Below are positions 27,617 through 35,590 of a stretch of DNA of 64,000 nucleotides, piece by piece. This stretch comes from Sutterella sp. GTDB taxonomy: Bacteria > Pseudomonadota > Gammaproteobacteria > Burkholderiales > Burkholderiaceae_F. The notes under the pieces were generated by a model, which searched no databases, was not told where the DNA came from, and worked only from the letters and a program-made list of their open reading frames with translations. The stretch lies in contig DYBN01000020.1 in assembly GCA_019418605.1 (NCBI GenBank), forward strand, positions 16,856 to 80,855. The letters are read 5' to 3'. A program made the translations under genes and the position numbers. Each line of letters begins with the position of its first letter. Positions within the stretch are counted from its first letter, which is position 1.

Positions 27617-28383
27617 AGGAATGCGCCGTTGCAGACCTGCAGAACCTGGCCCTTGACGTGGCGGCCCATTTTGCTTGCCAGATACAGACACGCGTAGGCC
27701 TGATCGATCGGGTCGCACTCAGGGCCCGGGAAGTAGACGAAGTGTCCGCTCCAGCCGAGCATCTTGGCGCCGCCCGGCTGGTCGCCCGCCTTGTTGGCCA
27801 GATGCGCGGGCGTGACGGTGGCGCCCGGGGCGACCGCGTTGCAGCGGATGTTCGTGTCAATCAGGCGCATCGCCACGTTCTTGGTGAGCGTATTGAGCGC
27901 CCCCTTGGTCGAGGTGTAGGTCGCGCCGCAAAACGGCCGCGTGCCGTTGACCGAGCTGATGTTGATGATGCAGCCGTCGTTTTTGGGCAAAAAGATCTTG
28001 AGCGCCTCGCGGATGTAGCGCATCGGGCCGCCCAAGTTGGTGTTCATAACGTAGAGCATCCACTCGTCGTCTGTCTCGTCGATGATCTTTTGCTCTCCGA
28101 TGCCCGCGTTGTTGACGAGAATGTCAAGCGTCCCGAACTCCTTGACCGTCGCCTCGAACACGCGCTTGGTGTCGTCGCTTGAGCAGACGTCGGCCACCAC
28201 GCCGATTGCGCGGCCGCCCTTGGCGCGGATGCCCTCGACCACCTCGTTGAGCTGCTCGGCGTGCCGCGCGGTGAGCACCACCGCCGCGCCCTCCTCGGCA
28301 AAAACTTCGGCGATCGTGCGGCCCATGCCGTAGCTTGCGCCGGTGATGACGGCAACCTTGCCTTCAAGCATTTGTGCGTCCAT
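27613..28383 (-). CDS. Short-chain dehydrogenase/reductase
   Basis: An NAD(P)-dependent oxidoreductase of 256 residues with Rossmann motif TGASYGMG (about 15-22), NNAG (about 93-96), a catalytic Ser in NISSVNG and YTSTK (Tyr-x3-Lys). GGAGGG sits 9 bases before the ATG at 28383. Near the C-terminus an unusual insertion, 'GWSGHFVYFPGPECDP', probably shapes the substrate pocket. It is the first gene of a three-gene operon (SDR, cyclophilin-like, metallo-hydrolase). SDR with exported cyclophilin-like protein is a recurring combination in gut Proteobacteria as far as I recall, but the pathway is not known to me. Confidence 0.9.
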   Translation of the reverse strand: MDAQMLEGKVAVITGASYGMGRTIAEVFAEEGAAVVLTARHAEQLNEVVEGIRAKGGRAIGVVADVCSSDDTKRVFEATVKEFGTLDILVNNAGIGEQKIIDETDDEWMLYVMNTNLGGPMRYIREALKIFLPKNDGCIINISSVNGTRPFCGATYTSTKGALNTLTKNVAMRLIDTNIRCNAVAPGATVTPAHLANKAGDQPGGAKMLGWSGHFVYFPGPECDPIDQAYACLYLASKMGRHVKGQVLQVCNGAFL

Positions 28384-28716
28384 TTTCTGAACCCTCCGTT
28401 GAAATGACGGGAGGTATTGTCAAGCCAAAAGTTTGAAATAGCAAATACTTTGTTTTTATGCTCAGATATGCCCCGAAGGCATGTTTAAATCGAGTCGCCC
28501 ATCAGGGCCTGCGGCCGGCCCCGGACAGCTCGAGCAACCCGCGGCAATCTGCCAAAATACGGGCGCATCGGCGCACGCCTTCAAAACCCGTGAAAAGAGG
28601 CCTTGGCAGCCGTCCGGCAGCCTTCTTGCCGCACAAACGGAACGGGCGCCCTCGGGCGCAAGGCAAAGCGCCCTTTCCTTTTTTCTCCCCTTTTTTCTTT
28701 TCGCAGCAGCAGCCCC
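28384..28716 (+). other. Divergent region with terminator-like hairpin before tcdA
   Basis: These 333 bases separate the SDR operon (leftward) and tcdA (rightward). The part next to the SDR gene is AT-rich. A strong hairpin, GGGCGC (28654-28659) / GCGCCC (28668-28673), is followed by a T-rich tract and ends only about 28 bases before the tcdA ATG. Confidence 0.5.
28654..28688 (+). terminator. Terminator-like hairpin in the tcdA leader
   Basis: A 6-bp GC stem with an 8-base loop followed by TTTCC and a run of Ts. Because it points into tcdA it would attenuate that gene or end an unannotated short transcript. Confidence 0.6.
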
Positions 28717-29484
28717 ATGAACTCCTCCGACACCCGGCGCTTTGGCGCCGTCAACCGCCTCTACGGCAACGCCGCCCGCAGCGCCTTTGCGCGCACCCAC
28801 GTCTGCGTCGCGGGCTTGGGAGGCGTGGGCAGCTGGTGCGTGGAGGCGCTCGCGCGCACGGGCGTGGGTGAGATCACGCTCATTGACGGCGACGTCGTGG
28901 CCGAGAGCAACATCAACCGGCAGCTGCCCGCGCTCGTCTCAACCATCGGAAAGCCCAAGGCGCGCGTTTTGGCAAACCGCATCGCCGACATCAACCCCGA
29001 GGCAAGGGTGCACGTCGTCGAGTCTTTTCTCGATGAAGCCTCGTTTGATGCCTGCATCCCCCCGGGGGCGATCATCGTCGACGCGATCGACTCCCTGTCG
29101 GTCAAGGCCGCGCTCATTGCCTGGGCCAGGGCGCACGGCCGCGCAATCGTGGTCTCGGGCGGCGCGGGAGGGCGCATGGATCCGGGGGCGGTGACGGTTG
29201 CAGACCTTGCGAGGGCGGAAAACGACGCGCTTCTCTCCAAGGTGCGCGCACGCTTAAGAAAAGGCTATGGGTTCCCCAAGGGTGCGGCCGATCCTTCCCG
29301 CACCCGGCCCTTTGGCATCCGCGCGGTCTTTTCCACTGAAAAGGCAAGGCCCTGCGCGCCGGATGCAGCGCTCGAGGTGGGCCAGGCCGCGGGCTTTGGC
29401 ACCTCGATGGTTGTGACGGCGAGCGTGGGTCTCAGGCTGGCCGCCGAAGTGCTTCGCATTGCCGCCGAAGGCAAAAGCGCCTGA
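28717..29484 (+). CDS. tcdA: tRNA threonylcarbamoyladenosine dehydratase (ThiF/MoeB/HesA family)
   Basis: An ATP-dependent enzyme that cyclises t6A37 in tRNA to ct6A. The protein has 255 residues from the ATG at 28717. It has the E1-like nucleotide-binding loop GLGGVGSW near residue 32, 'TLIDGDVVAESNINRQLPA', 'VVDAIDSL' and the C-terminal 'GFGTSMVVTASVGLRLA', all characteristic of TcdA (YgdL/CsdL) rather than ThiF proper. No Shine-Dalgarno is obvious before this ATG. It is probably monocistronic and cytoplasmic, loosely membrane-associated in relatives. Confidence 0.9.
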   Translation: MNSSDTRRFGAVNRLYGNAARSAFARTHVCVAGLGGVGSWCVEALARTGVGEITLIDGDVVAESNINRQLPALVSTIGKPKARVLANRIADINPEARVHVVESFLDEASFDACIPPGAIIVDAIDSLSVKAALIAWARAHGRAIVVSGGAGGRMDPGAVTVADLARAENDALLSKVRARLRKGYGFPKGAADPSRTRPFGIRAVFSTEKARPCAPDAALEVGQAAGFGTSMVVTASVGLRLAAEVLRIAAEGKSA

Positions 29485-29616
29485 AAACTCTTCCGCAACT
29501 TTCTCAAGAACCCGGCGCCGGTCGGGGGAGCCGGCCTTGCGTTTGCGCGCCATTCGCAAGCAGCCTTTGCGGTTACAATCACTGCACACATTTGTCTTTT
29601 TGGAGATTTCCCAGCC

Positions 29617-30051
29617 ATGTACAAACGCATTCTGGTGCCCACGGACGGGTCCGATCTCTCCATCGACGCCGTCAAGGGAGCCGCGCGCTTTGCCAAGCCC
29701 CTCAACGCCTCGGTGGTGCTCATCACCGTGATCGAGCCCTACAGCTACACGTCTCTTTCCGAATACAGGCCCGAATCGATCGACGACTACGACGAGAGAA
29801 TGCGCGGCATTGCCGAGGAGCGGCTCGCGCAGGCGCGCAAGGTCTTTGAAGAGGCGCAGGTGCCGGTGCAGACCGTTGCCGTAAAGTCCTTCTCTCCGGC
29901 CGAGGCCATCATGGAGGCAAGCGCGCAGTACGACTGCGACTGCGTCTTCATGGCAAGCCACGGGCGCAAGGGAATCGCCGCCGTGCTGCTCGGAAGCGAA
30001 ACCCAGAAGGTGCTCACGCACTCGAAGATCCCCGTGATGGTCTACCGTTGA
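29617..30051 (+). CDS. Universal stress protein (UspA family, single domain)
   Basis: The protein has 144 residues from 'MYKRILVPTDGSDLS'. It has the ATP-binding G-2x-G-9x-G-S/T signature in 'SHGRKGIAAVLLGSETQKVL' and is of normal length for one Usp domain. TGGAG lies upstream of the ATG. A TACAAT at 29574-29579 is a plausible -10. Usp proteins bind ATP or AMP and aid survival under stress; the precise role is not known. A second, two-domain Usp lies at 56160-57056. Confidence 0.93.
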   Translation: MYKRILVPTDGSDLSIDAVKGAARFAKPLNASVVLITVIEPYSYTSLSEYRPESIDDYDERMRGIAEERLAQARKVFEEAQVPVQTVAVKSFSPAEAIMEASAQYDCDCVFMASHGRKGIAAVLLGSETQKVLTHSKIPVMVYR

Positions 30052-30258
30052 TGCACCAGGGGCGCGCATCTGCGGTGAAAGCACTTCGAAGAGTTTGTCC
30101 CACGGGGCTTGAAAAGCGCCCCGCGCGCCCTCATCTACTTGTTTGACAATCGTGCTCCTTTGCCGGGCCGGCCTGCATGCAGGGTTTGGCGTGCAGTCTC
30201 CCTTTTGAAGGAGCCGTTTTTTCTTTGACAAGAATTTTTCAATCAAAACAGGACTGAC

Positions 30259-30642
30259 ATGCCCGAACTTGACGATATGAACGTCCAGATGGACGCCGCC
30301 AATCTCTACACGGAGGAAATCGTGACCGACCGCAAGGTGGGCACCATCCGCGTGCTTACCCCGGTGACGGCCGACGGTCAGAAGGATCCCGCAAGAAAAC
30401 CCGTCTTCACGGGCGAGGTGCAGATCATGACGCAGGTCGGGGGACTTCCGATTTCCTTTGAAATCAAAGCCGACACGCTCGCCGAAGCGGTCGCCAAGTA
30501 TGGCGAAGCGGCCCGCGAGGGCGTCAAGCAGACGCTTGAGCGCCTCCAGGAGATGCGCCGCGAAGCGGCAAGCAAGATCGTGACGCCGGGCTCGCCCGGA
30601 TTTGCCGTACCTCCCACGGGCGGCAAGATCCAGATGCCTTGA
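30259..30642 (+). CDS. Conserved-looking small cytoplasmic protein of unknown function
   Basis: The protein has 127 residues, without signal or membrane segment. It has beta-strand-rich middle parts ('VGTIRVLTPVTADG', 'GEVQIMTQVGGLPISFEI') and then an amphipathic helix, about residues 70-105 ('LAEAVAKYGEAAREGVKQTL'). Codon use matches the neighbouring core genes and a strong terminator follows, so it looks like a real, expressed gene. I do not recognise the family. Confidence 0.65.
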   Translation: MPELDDMNVQMDAANLYTEEIVTDRKVGTIRVLTPVTADGQKDPARKPVFTGEVQIMTQVGGLPISFEIKADTLAEAVAKYGEAAREGVKQTLERLQEMRREAASKIVTPGSPGFAVPPTGGKIQMP

Positions 30643-30670
30643 TTTTTCAAGCGTCGCGCATTGACAAGAC

Positions 30671-30717
30671 GGGAAAAGGGCGCTCCTGCAAAGAGGGAGG
30701 CGCCCTTTTCCTTTTTT
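30671..30717 (+). terminator. Strong terminator after the unknown small gene
   Basis: GAAAAGGGCGC-TCC pairs with GGA-GGCGCCCTTTTC (one bulge), followed by TTTTTT. Its left arm also forms part of a candidate inverted repeat with 32207-32218. Confidence 0.8.
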
Positions 30718-32218
30718 GTGCGCAAGCCTGATGCTCAAAGCCTTGGACCGTGCGGACAGACAGCGTTGTTGATTCGCGCCATGAACTGCATGGCGAGCAC
30801 GCACACCGCCATTCGGATGCTGTTGGCAAAGAACCCGGAAAGCGAGCACTTGCTGGCATAACACTCGCTTTTCCATTCACAATTGAGCCGCTCATCCTGG
30901 CCCCGGTCGCAGAACAGGGCCTCGTACAACTCCACGGCGTACTTCGCATCTTTTTCGGCCAGTTCAAAGGAAAGCACGGGAGCTGAGCGCCCTTTTCGTT
31001 CGCCGCGACCCTGAGTGATGGCGCAGAGCTCGTCGACGGTCAAATTCGTTTGGATGTAGCGTAAATTGGCCTCGTCCTTGTGCTCCGGCGTGTAGTTGAG
31101 GCGGTAAATCACGGTGCGCTTTTGACTCCAACTCTGTGCTTGATAATCGCGCACGACGCCACAGCAGCGAAACGGCTCGGCATCGGCTTCATTGCCGGCT
31201 TTGAGTTTGAATGCCTTCGGATCTCCGAAAAGTTCCAACACAGCCGTCGGCAACGACCTGGCAAACGACTCGCTCAATGCGCACTGATGCTGGATTTGCC
31301 TGATCAACTGTGGCCGGATATAGCGCCCGCCGGCTGCATTGCAGCCAATGACGTACTTTGCTCCTTTGTCTTCAATGCGACAGATCAGCTCGTCGTTGTT
31401 GTAGCCGGTGTCGGCGCGAATCACGACCAGTTTTCCAGGAAACCGCTCCTGAACGGTATCGAGCAGTGCTTCCACTTGATTGAGCATGAGATGCGCACCG
31501 TTGGTTGCGCCCGGAGCGTTCTGTGCGAAGGCCGCCACGCCATTGATGGTGACGAAGATCGGCAAATACGCCGTCTCCTGATAGGCGCCGTCGTATTTGC
31601 GCATTTCCTGATTGCCGTTCAGAGCAATGGGAGTGCTGTCGACGTCAATGACGATGCACTTGGGATCTTTTCCGGCAACAATCTCGAGGCAGTGATCGAG
31701 CAGCCTGCTGGTGACGGAGTCCATCAGCGGGCAGGAAATCTTGCGGTGGTCATCATTGGGAAGATCGTCAAGAGTGACTGCTTCGCGCTCGAGTATGGCC
31801 GCCCGCTGGAGATTGCAAACTTCGCCAAGTGTCGAGAAAAAGCGCGACAGCGTCGGCGCTGAGGCCAGCCGTTGCGTTCTGGTCGAATATCGGAAAATCG
31901 GATTGAACTGCGCGTGTTCAACGGCCGTCAGCTGATAGTCGCCGCTGAAGATCAAAGAGAGGGTCTGCAGCAGGAGATCTTGGTGGGAATAACGGTAAAG
32001 CAGAAGGGGACGTGGAGCGTACTTCTCAAAAAGTGCAGCAATCTCTTTGAACACGCTGGTGTGTCGGACGAACCGGGCGGCTGATACCACCCCGGGACGA
32101 CGGGTGACAGATTTGCTGGTGAAAGAGACTTCAATCTTGTCCGGGAAAAGGCTACAATTCATTCGGGCGCTCCTCATGTGTGTTTTGTGGTAGAAATACT
32201 TCGCGGGGAAGCGCCCTT
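30676..32218 (-). mobile_element. IS1380-type insertion sequence (ends tentative)
   Basis: The element is recognised by its transposase. A candidate terminal repeat is AAGGGCGCTCCT (30676-30687) against GGAAGCGCCCTT (32207-32218), 10 of 12 matching once inverted. I found no target-site duplication, so the borders are a guess. On the right it abuts the headless asparaginase remnant. Confidence 0.45.
30735..32162 (-). CDS. IS1380-family transposase
   Basis: The protein has 475 residues from the ATG at 32162, which has GAGGAG 8 bases upstream; an ATG at 32177 is weaker. DDE residues are in 'IVIDVDSTPIALNG' (first Asp), 'VIRADTGYNNDEL' (second Asp) and 'ERLNCEWKSECYASKCSL' before the conserved 'FFANSIRMAV' (Glu region). 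The order and spacing fit the IS1380 family, cut-and-paste enzymes of about 450-500 residues. GC content is visibly lower than in flanking core genes. The protein appears intact, so the element could still move. Confidence 0.88.
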   Translation of the reverse strand: MNCSLFPDKIEVSFTSKSVTRRPGVVSAARFVRHTSVFKEIAALFEKYAPRPLLLYRYSHQDLLLQTLSLIFSGDYQLTAVEHAQFNPIFRYSTRTQRLASAPTLSRFFSTLGEVCNLQRAAILEREAVTLDDLPNDDHRKISCPLMDSVTSRLLDHCLEIVAGKDPKCIVIDVDSTPIALNGNQEMRKYDGAYQETAYLPIFVTINGVAAFAQNAPGATNGAHLMLNQVEALLDTVQERFPGKLVVIRADTGYNNDELICRIEDKGAKYVIGCNAAGGRYIRPQLIRQIQHQCALSESFARSLPTAVLELFGDPKAFKLKAGNEADAEPFRCCGVVRDYQAQSWSQKRTVIYRLNYTPEHKDEANLRYIQTNLTVDELCAITQGRGERKGRSAPVLSFELAEKDAKYAVELYEALFCDRGQDERLNCEWKSECYASKCSLSGFFANSIRMAVCVLAMQFMARINNAVCPHGPRL

Positions 32219-32369
32219 AATTTTATCTCGAATCGTCCGCGAAGCCTTGATTTTATTGACTAAAATCACATTTTGCAAAAATTACTTTCTTTTGCTAGAT
32301 GTAGTTGAAATCTTACGTTCCGCCGCGCACGTCCAGCCTCGTCACAAAGCGCCCTCAGGCATCGCATCC

Positions 32370-32726
32370 AGGGCCGATGAAATATTCAGGCTAGTGCTTG
32401 CTCACGGGGGTGATGACGCAGTGTTTGTAAATGCAGCCTTAGCTGCAGGAGTAAAGGGCATTGTGCATGTCGGTACTGGTCACGGCAACATCTCCAAAAA
32501 AATGGAAACAGGCTTATTTAAAGCCGCTCAAGCAGGGGTAATAGTGGTGCGAGCCTCCCGCACAGGAGCAGGTCCTGTGCTTGAGGGGCTGGAGAAATGG
32601 CAGAAGGCAGGTTTTATTCCCGCCGGAACGCTCAATCCTCAGAAAGCTCGAATTCTTCTGCAACTTGCCCTTACCCGCTACGGGCAGAACGCGAAAGCTG
32701 TAGCTCGGTGTTTTGCTCGTTACTGA
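32370..32726 (+). pseudogene. C-terminal remnant of an L-asparaginase
   Basis: The frame encodes only the last roughly 118 residues of a type II asparaginase: 'HGGDDAVFVNAALAAGVKGI', 'VGTGHGNISKKM', 'VVRASRTGAG' and 'GFIPAGTLNPQKARILLQLA' match the C-terminal domain. The catalytic N-terminal domain with its threonine motifs is missing. The frame continues upstream to about 32178 but that part is AT-rich and shows no family similarity. Truncation next to the insertion sequence suggests that an IS-linked deletion removed the front. Confidence 0.8.
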
Positions 32727-32767
32727 AAAGGCCCGTTCAACACCGACATCAGAAGGGAAATAACAAG

Positions 32768-34174
32768 ATGTATGACTTATTGTTGCGTAATGCGCACGTA
32801 GTGGATCCTTTAAATGGGGTCAATGGCGTAAGCGATGTAGCAATTTCCGATGGAAAAATTGCCGCTGTCGGGGCCAACCTTGAGGGTTCGGCAAAGAACG
32901 AAGAGGATTTCTCTGGACTGGTGCTTCAGCCTGGAATTATCGACTCTCACGTGCACCTTGGCTCCATGTGGGGATCACATTTTGGACCTCGGATGCTGGC
33001 TCGTGCAGGTGTTACAACCTGCTTAGATATGGCCGGCCCCTTGAACGACATTTTGGATAGCGTTCCAGAATACGGCGCTGGAATTAACATGGCGATTTTG
33101 CAGTTTGCATCGCCTCCATTTACATTCAAAACCAGTGCGCCCTCCAAGACCGACATGGAAGCTTTGATCGACAGGTCTCTTGAAAACGGAGCACTTGGCG
33201 TCAAACTTTTGGGCGGTCACTACCCACTTACACCCGAAGTCTCTTCCGTGCTCATCCAAACAGCGCTTGAAAGGCGCGCCTATGTAGCTTGGCACGCGGG
33301 GACAACAGCGCATGGTTCTAATATCGAAGGGATGCTCGAAGCGATAGAAATGGCCAAAGGCTACCCATTGCATCTCGCGCACATTAATGCCTATTGTCGT
33401 GGAGCCATTAAGCCCGAACTCGAAGAATGTGCAATGGCCATTGATGCGCTCATCAAAAACCCAAACATCTTCTGCGAAAGCTACATTTCCCCCAAAAACG
33501 GTACGCGTCTAACCTGCGATGAAAATGGCAAGATTCAATCCAAGGTAACGGGCAATTGTTTGAGACGCTTTGGATTCTCGGAAGACCGTGACGGCGTGAG
33601 ACAAGCGCTTCTTTCAGGTAAAGCCTTTGCGGTCTACGATGCAGGCGGCTATTCCGACCTCTGCACGGGAGAAAAAGCACTTAAGTTATGGGAAGCTGCA
33701 GATACCGATGTAGGCGGCAGTTTCAATGTGAATCCTCCCTTGCCGCGCATTGAATTGGCTCAAGCCAAGCGTCCCGATGGAGCATTCGTGGTTGATGCCA
33801 TTTCTACCGATGGCGGTTGTATACCGCGCAATGTGATTTTGTCTCTTGGGCTTTCTTTAGTGAAGCTTGATGTGTTGTCGCTCACGGAATTTGTACAGAA
33901 GACATCCTTAAATCCCGCGCGCATGTTGCGACTTAAGGATAAGGGGCATCTCTCTGTAGGTGCTGACGCTGACATTACGGTATTTGACTATTTGCGTCAG
34001 GAACCTGTGGCTTCGTTTGTGGCAGGTCTTCCTGTTCTACAAAAAGGGAATGTTGTGGGTCAGGGCGCCTCTGTGATTTGCACAGAGCGCGGAGCGAATG
34101 CCATTGAATCGCGCGGCATGAAGGCAACGGTCGTCGATCCAGGCCAACAAGTAGAGCGAATCAAAGCAATCTAA
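32768..34174 (+). CDS. Metal-dependent amidohydrolase (dihydroorotase/D-aminoacylase-like superfamily)
   Basis: The protein has 468 residues from the ATG at 32768 (AAGGGA upstream). It has the amidohydrolase HxH motif in 'GIIDSHVHLG' (about 57-66), a candidate carboxylated lysine in 'GVKLLGGHY', histidines in 'AWHAGTTAHG' and 'HLAHINAYCRG', and a late catalytic Asp region in 'AISTDGG'. N- and C-terminal strands make the usual small beta-sandwich ('LLLRNAHVVDPLNG' and 'VGADADITVFD'). The exact substrate is unclear; adjacency to an asparaginase remnant hints at amide or peptide catabolism. GC and codon use are lower than core genes, suggesting acquired DNA. Confidence 0.82.
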   Translation: MYDLLLRNAHVVDPLNGVNGVSDVAISDGKIAAVGANLEGSAKNEEDFSGLVLQPGIIDSHVHLGSMWGSHFGPRMLARAGVTTCLDMAGPLNDILDSVPEYGAGINMAILQFASPPFTFKTSAPSKTDMEALIDRSLENGALGVKLLGGHYPLTPEVSSVLIQTALERRAYVAWHAGTTAHGSNIEGMLEAIEMAKGYPLHLAHINAYCRGAIKPELEECAMAIDALIKNPNIFCESYISPKNGTRLTCDENGKIQSKVTGNCLRRFGFSEDRDGVRQALLSGKAFAVYDAGGYSDLCTGEKALKLWEAADTDVGGSFNVNPPLPRIELAQAKRPDGAFVVDAISTDGGCIPRNVILSLGLSLVKLDVLSLTEFVQKTSLNPARMLRLKDKGHLSVGADADITVFDYLRQEPVASFVAGLPVLQKGNVVGQGASVICTERGANAIESRGMKATVVDPGQQVERIKAI

Positions 34175-34197
34175 AACTTAAACAACTCTCCAGGGTT

Positions 34198-34230
34198 TCC
34201 TCGCCGGTCATCGCCAGCGAGGATTTTTTT
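34198..34230 (+). terminator. Terminator after the amidohydrolase
   Basis: TCCTCGC / GCGAGGA stem (34198-34204 and 34217-34223) followed by seven Ts. Confidence 0.85.
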
Positions 34231-34236
34231 GTGCGT

Positions 34237-34934
34237 TCAGATCACGATCTTCAGTTTGCCTGCCAACCACGGCGCAAACTGCAAAATGTGCGGAATAATT
34301 TGATTACTGACGCAATCGTGCGCAATGTCACAAAGAAAAGCAGCTTCAGACAGATATTCGTTTTTTCGCCCCATCAACAAAACCTCACGCGTCAAAGTTG
34401 GCGCGGGCATAGGAAGCACAGCCAAGTCTGTAAGCATGTGGATATTTTGCAAAACGCTGGTTGGTCGAGTATAGGCCCAGCCGATCCCGAGTTGAACCAA
34501 ACGCAGCATTAATGCGTTGGTGTCCACCGCTATGTGCTCAGGGAAATTAAAACCGTTACTGCGCGCAAAGAGATCATTGAGTTTGCCGGCACCGCTTTCT
34601 TTCCAATAGTGAATCAAAGGCAACCCACACAGTCTCAAGTCATCCCAAGTCCAACATTTTCGAGTGGCGGCTACAGATTTAGCAGCAGAATAACCGACGG
34701 CTCTTCAAACAGTTTAGTACGCCAGATTTTGGCGGGCTCGAGGGAAATGTCGTTAGAAATGACCAAATCGAGTTTACGTTCTAACAAACGTTGCATCAAG
34801 ATATTGGCACTGGCGGTAATCAGCAGTATCTGCGACACGGTAGGCAATGTCCGCTCAACGATCTTGGCATCCAAATTCAGAGACAAACTTTCGAGAATTC
34901 CCACTCGCAACACAGCCTGAAATTCCTCGGCCAA
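34237..34934 (-). pseudogene. LysR-type regulator remnant, frameshifted and headless
   Basis: Two adjacent frames together give a LysR effector-binding domain. The first half (34934-34671) runs 'VLRVGILESLSLNLDA...LVISNDISLEP...EEPSVILLL' and hits a stop at 34671. The second half (34638-34237) continues with 'LRLCGLPLIHYWKESG...GIGWAYTRPT'. Reading the second frame backwards across the stop gives 'KSVAATRKCWTWDDL', which joins smoothly, so a one-base frameshift near 34685 explains the break. The N-terminal winged-helix DNA-binding domain is absent. It probably once regulated the neighbouring amidohydrolase. Confidence 0.78.
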
Positions 34935-34982
34935 GCCAAAGCCCGGGAAAACATGCCGGCGTCCTCCCGGGGCATTTTCAAA

Positions 34983-35537
34983 CTACGGCCTGTCTGCGAG
35001 ATCATTCAGCCGAAGCCAGGCGCCGATGCCGCTTTTTTCCTTCTCGCCCATGTAGGCCGCAGGCCTTAACGTCTCGGGCTTGAGAATGTCCATGCGCGAG
35101 AGCGCCTGATTCGTCGTCACCCGGTGGCAGGGAATCAAAATCGGAAAAGGATTGGCTGCAAGAGCGCCTCCGACGGCGCGCGCGGCCCCGGGCTTTCCGA
35201 CGCGCTCGGCCACTTCGGCATAGGTAAGAAATTCGCCCGGGGCAATGTCGCAGACGCACGCGAGCACGCGCCGGGAAAAAGCCGAGAGCGCCTGCATGCG
35301 GGGAAGCGCAAAAAGCGCCTTCCTTTCGTTTTCTTCCATCAGATGCGGGTGGTCCAAAAGCGTGTCGACAACCTGCATCCAGAGGCTGATCGATTCCGGA
35401 GCCGGGTCGGGGACGTCGATCACGTCAAGCTCGGGCACCACGGCCCACAGAGCGCCTTCTTTTTCCTCAAAGCGCACGCTCCCCCAGGGAGCCGGAAGTC
35501 GATAGCCCTGCGGGGCTTGATGTTCAGATCGATGCAT
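34983..35537 (-). CDS. ogt: Methylated-DNA--protein-cysteine methyltransferase
   Basis: A suicide DNA-repair protein that moves alkyl groups from O6-alkylguanine to its own cysteine. The protein has 184 residues from the ATG at 35537. The active-site motif is IPCHRV, and the DNA-binding helix region is 'LTYAEVAERVGKPGAARAVG' with the arginine finger, followed by 'ALAANPFPILIPCHRV'. Upstream Mets at 35591 and further back would overlap ispH. It is transcribed in the same direction as ispH, starting 53 bases after it. Ada-like metal-binding domains are absent, so it is the Ogt type. Confidence 0.9.
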   Translation of the reverse strand: MHRSEHQAPQGYRLPAPWGSVRFEEKEGALWAVVPELDVIDVPDPAPESISLWMQVVDTLLDHPHLMEENERKALFALPRMQALSAFSRRVLACVCDIAPGEFLTYAEVAERVGKPGAARAVGGALAANPFPILIPCHRVTTNQALSRMDILKPETLRPAAYMGEKEKSGIGAWLRLNDLADRP

Positions 35538-35590
35538 TGCTCTCAACTCTTCTTTTTGTTTCTGAAAACGCACGTGCGCCTGCGGGCGCA

